Source: Bacillus salacetis
GTDB lineage: Bacteria > Bacillota > Bacilli > Bacillales > Bacillaceae_B
Reading direction: 5' to 3'
Length of the DNA stretch: 33,329 nucleotides
Assembly (NCBI RefSeq): GCF_003581585.1
Contig: NZ_QXIR01000044.1
Location: 1-33,329, forward strand
Under the pieces are notes generated by a model that was not told the origin of the DNA, did no database searches, and saw nothing but the letters and a program-made list of their open reading frames with translations. Of the stretch, positions 23,471 through 30,839 are shown one piece after another. Made by a program: the position numbers and the translations under genes. Each line of letters begins with the position of its first letter. Within the stretch, counting starts at the first letter, position 1.

Positions 23471-24124
23471 ATGGGCAAGCGGAAACTGCCGAAATTCAAC
23501 ACAGGGGACACTGTGGTGGTAACTATCTATGGTACTGTCGGAAAGGTGACAAATATTAAGCTGTTAGAGGGAGAATACCTGTACGAAGTCAATGAAAGTG
23601 AAGGGTTATTCAAAGAAGACTGCTTAAGGCTGCTGGATGAATATGACGGCTATTTGCTTGAACAGGAGCAGATTGATATTGAGTATAAATTTCTGTTCGG
23701 CGACCTGGTAAAGGTAAAAGGCTACGATCAGGATATTTTTAAGATAGTAGGATTCCGCACTGAAATTTGGAGATATAAAGAAGATTCCTGGGAAGATGTT
23801 ATTTACGAGTTGACCAGGATTACTGACGGAGAATGGCTTGAGGCCGATGAAGATGAATTGACTCTTATAGCGGATTACGACCAAGCTGAAACCTATATCA
23901 AAAAATATGGTATCATGCTCCCTGCAAAAAAAAATCAGGCCGTGTTACCCTCTCCGCGATATCAAGATGATAATTATGTCGACCGGCTTCTGGACCATTA
24001 TAACGATTATAAAGCCTTATATTATCTATTCAATGACAAAAAATACAAGCGCAAAATGAATAGCATCGTCGATCAGCTGAAGAGCCATTTAGGCTTGAAC
24101 TCTGATGTCATTGGGAAAGACTGA
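23471..24124 (+). CDS. yodN: YodN-like protein of unknown function
   Basis: A 217-residue acidic soluble protein starting 6-8 nt after AAGGGGAGGGGAG. The first half contains two similar beta-rich segments that look like small SH3/KOW-type barrels: FNTGDTVVVTIYGTVGKVTNI with LYEVNE, and FLFGDLVKVKGYDQDIFKIVGF with VIYELTRI. The second half is Tyr/Asp-rich and helical (VDRLLDHYNDYKALYYLFND). Position between yozE and yozD agrees with B. subtilis yodN. CATATGATA at 23431-23439 resembles a sigma-K -10, but the -35 is poor. Confidence 0.78.
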   Translation: MGKRKLPKFNTGDTVVVTIYGTVGKVTNIKLLEGEYLYEVNESEGLFKEDCLRLLDEYDGYLLEQEQIDIEYKFLFGDLVKVKGYDQDIFKIVGFRTEIWRYKEDSWEDVIYELTRITDGEWLEADEDELTLIADYDQAETYIKKYGIMLPAKKNQAVLPSPRYQDDNYVDRLLDHYNDYKALYYLFNDKKYKRKMNSIVDQLKSHLGLNSDVIGKD

Positions 24125-24125
24125 G

Positions 24126-24278
24126 TTAAAGCAAACAGATGAGGAACACTGGAAAGCTCAAAATGAAAAAGGCTTTCAGCATCCAGCTCAGCAAGCGTTC
24201 CATTCCCTTAATTATCATTCCACCATCATTCATGATATCTTCTTCCAAGAAACTTTTCAGTGTTTTGACTGTTTCCAT
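24126..24278 (-). CDS. Tiny putative membrane protein (50 aa)
   Basis: A 50-codon frame whose ATG at 24278 is preceded by CAGGAGGAGAG at good distance. The N-terminal half is polar and amphipathic (KTLKSFLEEDIMNDGG); the C-terminal half is a hydrophobic helix (WMLKAFFILSFPVFLICLL). It converges with yodN, its stop codon lying 1 bp beyond that gene's stop. A TTGGAC-16 nt-TACAAA pair upstream might be a promoter. No family recognised; the Shine-Dalgarno and membrane-protein character support a real gene. Confidence 0.55.
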   Translation of the reverse strand: METVKTLKSFLEEDIMNDGGMIIKGMERLLSWMLKAFFILSFPVFLICLL

Positions 24279-24374
24279 TTTATCTCTCCTCCTGATTCAT
24301 TGAACAAGCTTTAACAGCTTTGTATCCTCACTTTATGCTTGTCCAAACAGGGATATGAAAAGTTTTTTCAAGTT

Positions 24375-24403
24375 GCATAACTTTCTTTTGATTTTCATAG
24401 ATT
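24375..24403 (+). promoter_or_regulatory. Weak sigma-E-like promoter candidate for yozD
   Basis: GCATAAC (24375-24381), a 14-nt spacer and CATAGATT (24396-24403), versus the sigma-E consensus kmATATT, 14-15 nt, CATACAnT. The -35 is only a partial match. Confidence 0.3.
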
Positions 24404-24424
24404 GAAGTACAAGGGGGCGATACT

Positions 24425-24604
24425 ATGCGTGAAATCGAAGTGTTTATCGATACGGAAGAAATTGCAGAATTTTTCTTTCAGGAGCTTGTCCGCAGAGGGT
24501 ATGTACCCTCAGAAGAGGAACTAGAGGAAATCGCTGATATTACGTTTGAATACCTTATTGAAAAATGCATTATCGACGAAGAACCGAACGATGATGATTA
24601 TTAA
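24425..24604 (+). CDS. yozD: YozD family small acidic protein (59 aa)
   Basis: A 59-residue, strongly acidic helical protein (REIEVFIDTEEIAEFFFQEL, VPSEEELEEIADITFEYLIEK, then DEEPNDDDY) matching YozD. AAGGGGGCG lies 7 nt before the ATG. Function unknown. In B. subtilis it neighbours yodN, as here. A bidirectional hairpin follows. Confidence 0.85.
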   Translation: MREIEVFIDTEEIAEFFFQELVRRGYVPSEEELEEIADITFEYLIEKCIIDEEPNDDDY

Positions 24605-24643
24605 TTACACATGAGACAGTAATGTCTCTGCTACATACACATG

Positions 24644-24675
24644 AATCAGGCTTCCCCGACGGGAAGCCTGATTTA
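24644..24675. terminator. Bidirectional terminator-like hairpin after yozD
   Basis: AATCAGGCTTCCC pairs perfectly with GGGAAGCCTGATT around a CGAC loop. The following T run is short (TTT). Confidence 0.75.
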
Positions 24676-24696
24676 AGTTGATATTTCTTTTAACTA

Positions 24697-24892
24697 GGCT
24701 CTTTTCGTAAACTTTGTTGCTATTCAATATAAATTTCAAATAAAATCCTGGTATATCGTCGTAGAAACCCCCGGTGAGAAGGAAAGAAAAGAGCTGCTCG
24801 TTTTTTTTCCGAAGTTCCCCCTTGTATACAGGGGAAAAATCCGGCACCTGGGATTTTTCCGTAAGCAACAATATATGCGAAGACAGTCTTTA
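24697..24892 (+). repeat. Intergenic repeat, copy B (fullest)
   Basis: A copy of about 196 bp lying between yozD and the 3' end of the yppC-like gene. Its 5' end GCTCTTTTC is complementary to the internal GAAAAGAGC near 24790, closing a 90-nt loop. A second hairpin, GGAAAAATCC-GGCACCT-GGGATTTTTCC, is perfect over 10 bp near 24834-24860. The sequence block order equals copy A and, for its first half, copy C. Non-coding in all frames. Confidence 0.88.
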
Positions 24893-24893
24893 A

Positions 24894-25976
24894 CTATGAG
24901 GAAAGCTTTACCATTATTTTTGCATGGGTTGTAACGTCAAAATGCGCGGGAATGGAAAGTGTTTTGAGTGCATCGATGTTTTTTAGCGTATGGCGGCCGG
25001 CCCATTCCTCATGGATGAAAGTATGTTCATGGTTCTGCCAGGCACTGGACAGGAAGGGACTGAATACTTTCCTGCCATCACTGTTAAGCGGTGAATAACT
25101 ATCCGGCCAGTAATCGCTGCGAGATCCAGTATGAGGAGTATTTTTAGCAAAATTGAATGAAGAACGAAGTACCTTTTTATTCTTGAATAAAATGGCATAA
25201 AGCTTTTTGCCGATATCTACTCGCTTCTTGGTGCTTTCAAAATGAGAAACACTGCTGCCTGCCAATGAAAAGGCTCCAGCGCTTGTTTCTCTTTTCTTAT
25301 AAGGAAAGAATACGGTAGTCAGTTCCAGTCTGTCTTGCAATAAAAATAAGACCTTTTCATATTGGTACTTGTTCTCTTTTATTTTGGAAACCAACCTTTT
25401 TTGGATCATACTTTGTTCATTTATTATTAAGGCCAGTGTCATTTCCAGTGTGTCCCCTTGCTTCCAGAATCGTTCCCAGAAGACAGACATCGTGCGGGAA
25501 ACTCCGAAGGCTGGAAGCAAGTGGAATAAGGATTTTTGTTTTTCAACACTTTTCTTATAAAGAAGGAGCTGCGGATAAGCATCATGAAATATAAAAGCAT
25601 TTGCTTTTTCCAGAAACAAGAAAAAGTGACGGGCTTCAGTTTCCTTTAGGAAGGAGGGGAGGAAATGAGCTTTTAAATCTGTCATGTGATAACCGGCATT
25701 TCGCGAAACCATATGGGCAAGGAAAGACCATTCAATTTCCTGATTTTCCTGATAGTAGTCCAAATAAGCCATGGTCCTGGTTATGTTATTTTGGTTTTTC
25801 TGTTTCGTTTCCGCCTTGATTTCCTGAATCAATTCCCTCTCTTCCGGCAAAATGGCAAGGGGAGGGGAGCTCTTACTAAGAATCAGTGTATTGATTTTCC
25901 TGATTTCTCTTTCTGTCAATAGCGGAATGGATTGATCTTTTAGGCGGAGGAATTCTTGAATGAAAGATAAAAACAT
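24894..25976 (-). CDS. yppC: DUF2515 family protein (YppC-like)
   Basis: A 360-residue basic, aromatic-rich protein. GAGGTGAT lies 5 nt before the ATG. Recognisable segments: NITRTMAYLDYYQENQEIEWSFLAHMVSRNAGYHMTDLK, LPAFGVSRTMSVFWERFW and YWPDSYSPLNSDGRKVFSPFL. I associate these with DUF2515/YppC with moderate certainty. No signal peptide or clear membrane helix is seen; no catalytic motif is evident. It diverges from the Lys/His/Ser-rich mini-protein gene across a 69-bp spacer, and its 3' end abuts repeat copy B. Confidence 0.72.
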   Translation of the reverse strand: MFLSFIQEFLRLKDQSIPLLTEREIRKINTLILSKSSPPLAILPEERELIQEIKAETKQKNQNNITRTMAYLDYYQENQEIEWSFLAHMVSRNAGYHMTDLKAHFLPSFLKETEARHFFLFLEKANAFIFHDAYPQLLLYKKSVEKQKSLFHLLPAFGVSRTMSVFWERFWKQGDTLEMTLALIINEQSMIQKRLVSKIKENKYQYEKVLFLLQDRLELTTVFFPYKKRETSAGAFSLAGSSVSHFESTKKRVDIGKKLYAILFKNKKVLRSSFNFAKNTPHTGSRSDYWPDSYSPLNSDGRKVFSPFLSSAWQNHEHTFIHEEWAGRHTLKNIDALKTLSIPAHFDVTTHAKIMVKLSS

Positions 25977-26045
25977 ACAATATCACCTCAAAAATTGAAA
26001 CTTTCCACTTGAGTGCTCCGTAATAAATACAAAGGAGGAGTAACC

Positions 26046-26213
26046 TTGCTGAAAAAAATGATTAAACATTTATTGAAAAGTAAAACGCACAAAAAATATT
26101 ATTCATCCAGTGATGCCTGGAAGCATCATAAATCTCATAAACATAAGCACTATGGCCACCACCACTACAAAAAAAAGCATAAAAGCAGCTTCTCCAGCTT
26201 CTTCAGCAGCTGA
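26046..26213 (+). CDS. Lys/His/Ser-rich mini-protein (55 aa), possible kinase partner
   Basis: A 55-residue protein starting with TTG at 26046, 5 nt after AAAGGAGGAG; the ATG at 26058 is too far away. It is very basic: a KKMIKHLLKSK head, a Ser/Tyr stretch (YYSSSD), a His/Lys-rich middle (HHKSHKHKHYGHHHY) and a Ser/Phe tail (KSSFSSFFSS). Such composition recalls spore coat proteins phosphorylated by coat kinases (CotG/CotB with CotH), although I see no homology. Its stop lies 5 nt before the ATG of a Ser/Thr kinase gene that lacks its own ribosome binding site, so both are translationally coupled. A weak sigma-G-like TGAAAC-17 nt-CGTAATA lies upstream. Confidence 0.7.
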   Translation: MLKKMIKHLLKSKTHKKYYSSSDAWKHHKSHKHKHYGHHHYKKKHKSSFSSFFSS

Positions 26214-26218
26214 CTTAA

Positions 26219-27007
26219 ATGGGGGTCTGGAGAGAAACGGTCAATTTCTTTGAAAAAGAGTGGAATGCCGGGACCAGGATTGATGATTATATTGTCATAT
26301 CCCTATTAGGGAAAGGCAGTTATGGGACTGCTTATCTGGTCAGAGAAGGAACGGATGGAAGACTTGCAGTCCTGAAAAAGCTAAGGCCCTATAAACAGCT
26401 GATAGACCAAAGCGGGAAATTATTGAATTGGGAAGCAGATGTACTGAGGAAACTTGACAGCCCTCACTTTCCCAAGCTGATGGCATTCGGCAACCATAAG
26501 AAAGTCCCATATTTTGTCATGGAATACTTTGAAGGAAAAACCTTCGATCAACTTATCTTTGAAAAAGGAAAATCCTTTGACGAAAGAGAATCCCTGCATA
26601 TAGTCAAAGAATTAGTGAAGCTTGTCAAAATAATTCATGAAACTGGGATCGTTCACAGGGACTTACGGATCCCCAATATTTTGCTGGATGGCAGTACATT
26701 GAGAATAATTGATTTCGGGCTTGCAGCGAATATTGAAAGTGAAGGCAGGACAATGCTTAAACATAAAGACTATATGCGCGAGAAAAGTATCCATGCTGAT
26801 TATTATGCTTTGGGACACTTCCTGCTCTTCCTTCTGTACTCTTCCTATGAGAGTGAAGAGAAGAAAGAAAAAAGCTGGGAAGAGGAATTGCAGCTGTCAG
26901 AGCCGACAAAGGGAATTATCCGTAAATTGCTGCAAATTGAAAAGCCATATGAGGATTCCACCACATTAGTGCAGTCACTTGAAAGTGCAGCCCAAAAAAT
27001 TCAATAG
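26219..27007 (+). CDS. Ser/Thr protein kinase-like protein (Hanks type, compact)
   Basis: A 262-residue soluble kinase-fold protein without sensor or membrane domains. Key residues are present: glycine loop GKGSYGTAYLV (31-41), Lys53 (VLKK), helix-C Glu72, hinge VMEYFEG, catalytic loop HRDLRIPNIL (Asp148, Asn153) and DFG at 165-167. The catalytic-loop Lys is replaced by Arg (HRDLR), and the C lobe is short with no APE motif apparent. It resembles the small YrzF/PrkD-like kinases of Bacillus. No ribosome binding site precedes the ATG, implying coupling to the mini-protein gene 5 nt upstream; spo0M follows 17 bp downstream. Confidence 0.85.
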   Translation: MGVWRETVNFFEKEWNAGTRIDDYIVISLLGKGSYGTAYLVREGTDGRLAVLKKLRPYKQLIDQSGKLLNWEADVLRKLDSPHFPKLMAFGNHKKVPYFVMEYFEGKTFDQLIFEKGKSFDERESLHIVKELVKLVKIIHETGIVHRDLRIPNILLDGSTLRIIDFGLAANIESEGRTMLKHKDYMREKSIHADYYALGHFLLFLLYSSYESEEKKEKSWEEELQLSEPTKGIIRKLLQIEKPYEDSTTLVQSLESAAQKIQ

Positions 27008-27024
27008 TAAAGGAAGGATCCATG

Positions 27025-27795
27025 ATGTCATTTTTTAATAAGGTATTTGCATCTGTTGGAATTGGTGCAGCTTCCGTGGATACAAAGCTGGAAAAAAACC
27101 GATACTCGGCTGGGGAAAGAGTCTCTGGCATAGTGGAAGTGAAAGGCGGCAATATTGAGCAGGAAATCGATTCTATCTATTTAAAGCTGTATACAACCTA
27201 TATCAGGGAATCTGATGATAAAAAATATACGGACAGCGCTTGCATCGAGAAGGTGCAGATATCTGAACCCTTTGTCATCAAGGCTAATGAGTTGAAGCAG
27301 TTCCCAGTAAGCTTCGAACTTCCTTTCGACACTCCTGTGACTGTCGGCAACACCAGAGTGTGGGTGGCAACTGGATTGGATATAAAGAATGCTGTGGATC
27401 CGAATGATAAAGATTATCTCGAGATTTCCCCAAATGAAATGATGAATTCGATATTCGCCTCCTTAGGAAGGCTGGGATTTAAACTCAGAAAAGCTGATTG
27501 TGAACAGGCACCGCGCCATTTAAGAGGCAAAAATCCATTTGTCCAGGAATTTGAGTTTATACCGGTAACAGGAACTTATAGAAGCAGGCTGGATGAATTG
27601 GAGGTTATATTCACGAATCAGCGATTAAATTCTGTTGACGTTTTATTAGAAGTAGACCGCAAGGCCAGAGGATTTGGTGGTTTTCTTGCCGAGGCCCTGG
27701 AAATGGATGAGTCCATGGTAAAATTGGCTATTTCTGCTGCTGAAATTCCGTCGATTGACGAAAAAATCACAAAAATGTTAGACCGTTTTTCCTGA
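27025..27795 (+). CDS. spo0M: Sporulation-control protein Spo0M
   Basis: A 256-residue arrestin-like protein influencing entry into sporulation in B. subtilis. The ATG at 27025 is 7 nt from AAGGAAGG; the ATG at 27022 is also possible. Conserved parts are MSFFNKVFASVGIGAASVDTKL, YSAGERVSGIVEVKGGN, LPFDTPVTVGNTRVWVATGLDI and NEMMNSIFASLGRLGF. The last 40 residues form the smaller C-terminal region. It is the last gene of the mini-protein-kinase-spo0M unit, which links the kinase to sporulation by context. Confidence 0.93.
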   Translation: MSFFNKVFASVGIGAASVDTKLEKNRYSAGERVSGIVEVKGGNIEQEIDSIYLKLYTTYIRESDDKKYTDSACIEKVQISEPFVIKANELKQFPVSFELPFDTPVTVGNTRVWVATGLDIKNAVDPNDKDYLEISPNEMMNSIFASLGRLGFKLRKADCEQAPRHLRGKNPFVQEFEFIPVTGTYRSRLDELEVIFTNQRLNSVDVLLEVDRKARGFGGFLAEALEMDESMVKLAISAAEIPSIDEKITKMLDRFS

Positions 27796-27891
27796 AATTT
27801 TCTACTTCGACAAAAGCAGTCTTTTTTTGATGAAGGATTCGACAAGGACAAGAGCTAATTCTATAAGAACAAACCGAACGGAGGGGTTCTT

Positions 27892-28212
27892 ATGGCATTG
27901 CTTGAAAAAATCATTCGTCCAAAATCCTATACGAAGACCTTTGACGTCACTATATTTCAGACACCTGATTTCGGCCAGAGGAAAGGCTACAAAAAAGTAT
28001 ATCGAATGGCCATTCCTGCCCAGACCAAAATGGAAGCTCTCGATCAGACTTTCCGCTTATTCAATGTTCCGGATACAATGCCAAATGATTATTATGGACG
28101 CTATATCACCACTGGGGATATTGTCTTTATTGATGAGGGAAGAAGAGGGCATTTCTATTTCCGGCTTGAACCGGGAGGATGGAATGAAGTAAATAGAGTA
28201 ATTATCAGATGA
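27892..28212 (+). CDS. yodL: YodL-like protein
   Basis: A 106-residue soluble protein whose sequence (YTKTFDVTIFQTPDFGQRKGYKKVYRM, TGDIVFIDEGRRGHFYFRLEPGGW) matches the YodL family. GGAGGGGTTCTT precedes the ATG. The ribosome binding site lies between AAGAAC and GTTCTT, which could pair and hide it. Function unknown. In B. subtilis yodL lies next to deoD, as here. Confidence 0.85.
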   Translation: MALLEKIIRPKSYTKTFDVTIFQTPDFGQRKGYKKVYRMAIPAQTKMEALDQTFRLFNVPDTMPNDYYGRYITTGDIVFIDEGRRGHFYFRLEPGGWNEVNRVIIR

Positions 28213-28216
28213 TTGT

Positions 28217-28246
28217 ATACCCCGGCTTTTGTGGCTGGGTTTTTAC
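28217..28246 (+). terminator. Weak terminator after yodL
   Basis: CCCGGC and GCTGGG can pair (one G-T) and are followed by TTTTT. Confidence 0.45.
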
Positions 28247-28248
28247 TT

Positions 28249-28493
28249 TATAGGACTGTGTTTTTGCTGGGAATAAAAGCGTGATGTCCTTGAAAAGATG
28301 GCTTTTGCTGGGGTGGGACTGGCTTGGTTATTGGTATTAATTGCTGCCTTCAAAAAATATTCCCTGATTCATCGATCCCAGGCTTAACGAGGTTCTATCT
28401 TTAAGGGATTTTAAGTTGATTTGGTACGGATTCTTTTTATTAACAGCAAAGTTGAAGAAAAGAATTCTGCATGAATGGATACATTTATCAAGC
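28249..28493. other. Intergenic region without a supported gene
   Basis: About 245 bp between the yodL terminator and the minus-strand terminator. It contains a 29-codon hydrophobic frame starting at the ATG near 28299 (MAFAGVGLAWLLVLIAAF) with no real ribosome binding site. Nothing else is recognised. Confidence 0.4.
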
Positions 28494-28527
28494 TGGGAAA
28501 AGAGAGCTGAAAAAACAGCTCTCCCAC
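28494..28527 (-). terminator. Terminator of the two minus-strand mini-genes
   Basis: On the minus strand: GAGAGCTG, a T6 loop, CAGCTCTC, then TTTTCCC. It follows the stop of the 47-aa frame by a few bases, supporting that unit as real. Confidence 0.8.
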
Positions 28528-28533
28528 ATAAAT

Positions 28534-28677
28534 TTATTCGTTATGGCCAGGACCGTTTTTCCGTTTACGGCCAGAGTGTTCTTTGTTATGCGCTTCGTGT
28601 TCCGCGACGATTGCTTCCGGTGGTATATGATTGTTCTTCTTTGGAGCATTGATTCGCGCTCTATGTTTTTTTCCCAA
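28534..28677 (-). CDS. Very basic 47-aa mini-protein, SASP-like in character
   Basis: A TTG start at 28677, 8 nt after GGGAGG. The product is rich in Lys, Arg, His and Asn (GKKHRARINAPKKNNHIPPE, HSGRKRKNGPGHNE) and without hydrophobic segments. It resembles minor small acid-soluble spore proteins in size and composition, with a slight resemblance to SspP, but I cannot assign it. It lies 5 nt after the stop of the next frame upstream (28683-28811) and is closed by a strong terminator, so the two form a bicistronic unit. Confidence 0.6.
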   Translation of the reverse strand: MGKKHRARINAPKKNNHIPPEAIVAEHEAHNKEHSGRKRKNGPGHNE

Positions 28678-28682
28678 AGCAG

Positions 28683-28811
28683 TTACCTCCCGCTGTTGAA
28701 TCTTTCTGTCTTAGAAGAGTTTGGCTGATTTCTGGAACGTGAAGATGGATTCGTGTTGTTGGCATATTCCACTGCCTGGCGAAGTTTTTTGCTCATTTTT
28801 TCATTAGCCAT
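28683..28811 (-). CDS. Basic 42-aa mini-protein, first gene of a minus-strand pair
   Basis: The ATG at 28811 follows TAAGGAGGGAT. Product of 42 residues: a helical basic start (NEKMSKKLRQAVEYANN) and a Ser/Asn/Arg-rich tail (NPSSRSRNQPNSSKTERFN). No membrane segment. It is followed at 5 nt by the second mini-gene, whose ribosome binding site overlaps this gene's stop codon. Possibly a minor spore protein by composition and neighbourhood; no family assigned. Confidence 0.6.
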   Translation of the reverse strand: MANEKMSKKLRQAVEYANNTNPSSRSRNQPNSSKTERFNSGR

Positions 28812-28874
28812 GATAATCCCTCCTTAACGATTAGTTTTGCCACTTCGTTCATTGTTATCCTTGTTATCAACACG

Positions 28875-28903
28875 TTGCATGAATTGGTAAAAAGGCTTAC
28901 AAT
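28875..28903 (+). promoter_or_regulatory. Sigma-A promoter of deoD
   Basis: TTGCAT (28875-28880), exactly 17 nt, TACAAT (28898-28903). A hairpin CCTTGGGAT/ATCCTAAGG follows in the leader at about 28917-28942. Confidence 0.6.
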
Positions 28904-28984
28904 GTTCATGCATAGCCTTGGGATGAAGAAGTAATCCTAAGGTATGGGCAAAATTCGTTAAAAGATAAACAGGAGGAATTTACA

Positions 28985-29686
28985 ATGAGTATACATATTG
29001 GTGCAAAAGAAAATGAAATTGCAGAAACGGTCCTGCTCCCCGGCGACCCTTTGCGTGCGAAATACATCGCGGAAACATTCTTGGAAAATCCGGTCTGCTA
29101 TAACGAAGTAAGAAACATGTTCGGTTACACTGGTACATATAAAGGGAAAAGGGTTTCAGTTCAGGGTACTGGTATGGGCGTACCTTCCATCTCCATCTAT
29201 ATTAATGAACTTATGCAGAGCTATAATGTCCAAAACCTGATCCGCGTAGGAACTTGCGGTGCGATCCAAAAGGATGTAAAGGTTCGCGATGTCATTCTGG
29301 CAATGAGTGCATCAACCGATTCGCAAATGAACCGCCTGACGTTCAATGGGATTGACTTTGCTCCGACTGCTGATTTTTCACTTTTAAAAAGAGCTTATGA
29401 TGCAGGCGAAGCAAAAGGGCTAAACTTGAAAGTCGGAAATGTCTTTACAGCAGATATGTTCTATAATGATAATGCCGAACATGAGAAGTGGGCTCAATAT
29501 GGCATCCTGGCTCTGGAAATGGAAACATCCGCTCTATACACTTTAGCAGCCAAGTATGGACGTAATGCATTGTCCGTCCTAACCGTTTCTGACCACATCT
29601 TAACAGGTGAAGAAACCACTTCAGAGGAAAGACAGACAACATTCAATGATATGATCGAAGTAGCTCTGGAGGCTGCAATTAAATAA
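28985..29686 (+). CDS. deoD: Purine nucleoside phosphorylase (DeoD type)
   Basis: A 233-residue hexameric PNP that splits purine (deoxy)nucleosides with phosphate. Signatures: [19 protein letters not shown] (phosphate-binding), [36 protein letters not shown] (ribose/base-binding MET motif) and [12 protein letters not shown] (catalytic Asp). AGGAGGA precedes the ATG. A 17-bp-stem terminator follows. With the nucleoside hydrolase at 8.4-9.4 kb the window encodes two independent ways to free bases from nucleosides. Confidence 0.97.
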   Translation: MSIHIGAKENEIAETVLLPGDPLRAKYIAETFLENPVCYNEVRNMFGYTGTYKGKRVSVQGTGMGVPSISIYINELMQSYNVQNLIRVGTCGAIQKDVKVRDVILAMSASTDSQMNRLTFNGIDFAPTADFSLLKRAYDAGEAKGLNLKVGNVFTADMFYNDNAEHEKWAQYGILALEMETSALYTLAAKYGRNALSVLTVSDHILTGEETTSEERQTTFNDMIEVALEAAIK

Positions 29687-29690
29687 ATGG

Positions 29691-29730
29691 AAATAAAAGG
29701 CTTGCCGTGATCCGGCAAGCCTTTTATTTG
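29691..29730 (+). terminator. Terminator after deoD
   Basis: A perfect 17-bp stem AAATAAAAGGCTTGCCG (29691-29707) with 29713-29729 and a 5-nt loop; T-rich 3' arm. Confidence 0.92.
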
Positions 29731-29835
29731 TAATGTCAGCCGGAAAGATTTTTGCCGGAAAAGTTTACTTGGATTACAGAACGGATAAGAAGTGATATGA
29801 TGATGGAGACAAAGATAGAGAAGGTGAAAGATAAG

Positions 29836-30717
29836 ATGAAGAAATTATTCTTGGTCCCGGCTGCTGTTCTCCTGTTATCGGGCTGTCAGCAGGCTGAAGA
29901 ATGGACAAAGGATTTGTTTTCCTCAGATGAGCCAGCCCCGCAAGAGCAGGAAAATGAAATGGAAGACAGCGGGCAGATCGACGAGGCTCAGGAAAATGGG
30001 GAATCAGCGGCTGATGAAATTGAGGAAAATGGGGAAAGTGCCGATCAGAATGAGGAAGAAGTTGTTCCTCCTGCATTGCAGCTGGAATCCCAGTTTTTCA
30101 ATGAAGTAAAAACAGTAGAAGGAAAAAAGGTCATTACCAATCCAGCGAATACTTTGGCTCTGGTCAATAAAGAATTCGGATTGAGTGATTATAAGCCTTC
30201 AGATCTTGTAAGGCCTGATGTGCCCTTTGTATTCGGAAGCCAGGATCTTGAAAAAGCGTATATCCGGAAAGAAGCAGCAAAGGCACTTGAAGAAATGTTC
30301 GCTGCCGCACAGAAAGATGGACTTTATTTAACTGCGATATCCGGATACCGTTCCTATCAGTATCAGGACATGCTATTGAAACGGGAAATCAAGCAATTCG
30401 GGGAAGAAAAGGCTGTTAAGGCTGTTGCCCCTCCCGGTAATAGTGAACACCAGTCAGGCCTTGCAATGGATATTTCCAGTAAGAGCAATGACTTCCAGGT
30501 AAGCATCCCGTTCGAAGAGACACCTGAAGGAAAATGGCTAAAGGAAAATTCATATAAATTCGGATTTGTTCTTCGATATCCTAAAGGGAAAGAGGATATC
30601 ACCGGATATCAATATGAACCATGGCATTTCCGCTATGTCGGGAAAGAACCGGCAAAGGTTATTTTTGAAAATGACTGGACACTCGAAGAATATTTTGCAA
30701 ATGTGAAGAAAATATAG
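29836..30717 (+). CDS. yodJ: D-Ala-D-Ala carboxypeptidase lipoprotein (VanY/M15B, YodJ-like)
   Basis: A 293-residue lipoprotein. The ATG at 29836 is 7 nt after GAAGGTGA, and upstream in-frame ATGs would spoil the signal peptide. The lipobox is LLLSGC (Cys17). Residues about 30-78 are an extremely acidic, low-complexity linker with a repeated ENGESA unit. The M15B catalytic domain follows, with SGYRSYQYQ, the zinc motif EHQSGLAMDIS (His, Asp) and EPWHFRYVG (Glu, His). It trims the terminal D-Ala of peptidoglycan stem peptides outside the membrane. Position between deoD and ctpA agrees with B. subtilis YodJ. Confidence 0.92.
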   Translation: MKKLFLVPAAVLLLSGCQQAEEWTKDLFSSDEPAPQEQENEMEDSGQIDEAQENGESAADEIEENGESADQNEEEVVPPALQLESQFFNEVKTVEGKKVITNPANTLALVNKEFGLSDYKPSDLVRPDVPFVFGSQDLEKAYIRKEAAKALEEMFAAAQKDGLYLTAISGYRSYQYQDMLLKREIKQFGEEKAVKAVAPPGNSEHQSGLAMDISSKSNDFQVSIPFEETPEGKWLKENSYKFGFVLRYPKGKEDITGYQYEPWHFRYVGKEPAKVIFENDWTLEEYFANVKKI

Positions 30718-30723
30718 CTTGGC

Positions 30724-30758
30724 AAAGGCCTGGAAGGTTTTCCTTCCAGGTCTTTTTT
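30724..30758 (+). terminator. Terminator after yodJ
   Basis: AAAGGCCTGGAAGG pairs with CCTTCCAGGTCTTT (one G-T) around TTTT, followed by further T. Confidence 0.9.
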
Positions 30759-30839
30759 CTATGGAAGCAAATAAATTCTCTGCTTTTTACATATATGTTA
30801 TTAAGAGGGACATGCTTCAAAAAGCAGGGGGAAGAAGGA

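Noticed and set aside
24605..24871. An 88-codon minus-strand frame after yozD
   Set aside because: It is the reverse side of repeat copy B and of a terminator; low-complexity product and no start signal.
28416..28728. Two overlapping plus-strand frames between yodL and deoD
   Set aside because: They are antisense to the two mini-genes that carry real ribosome binding sites and a terminator; no plus-strand start signal.
28985..29686. A purine riboswitch ahead of deoD
   Set aside because: The leader shows only a simple hairpin, not the conserved three-way junction of purine riboswitches.
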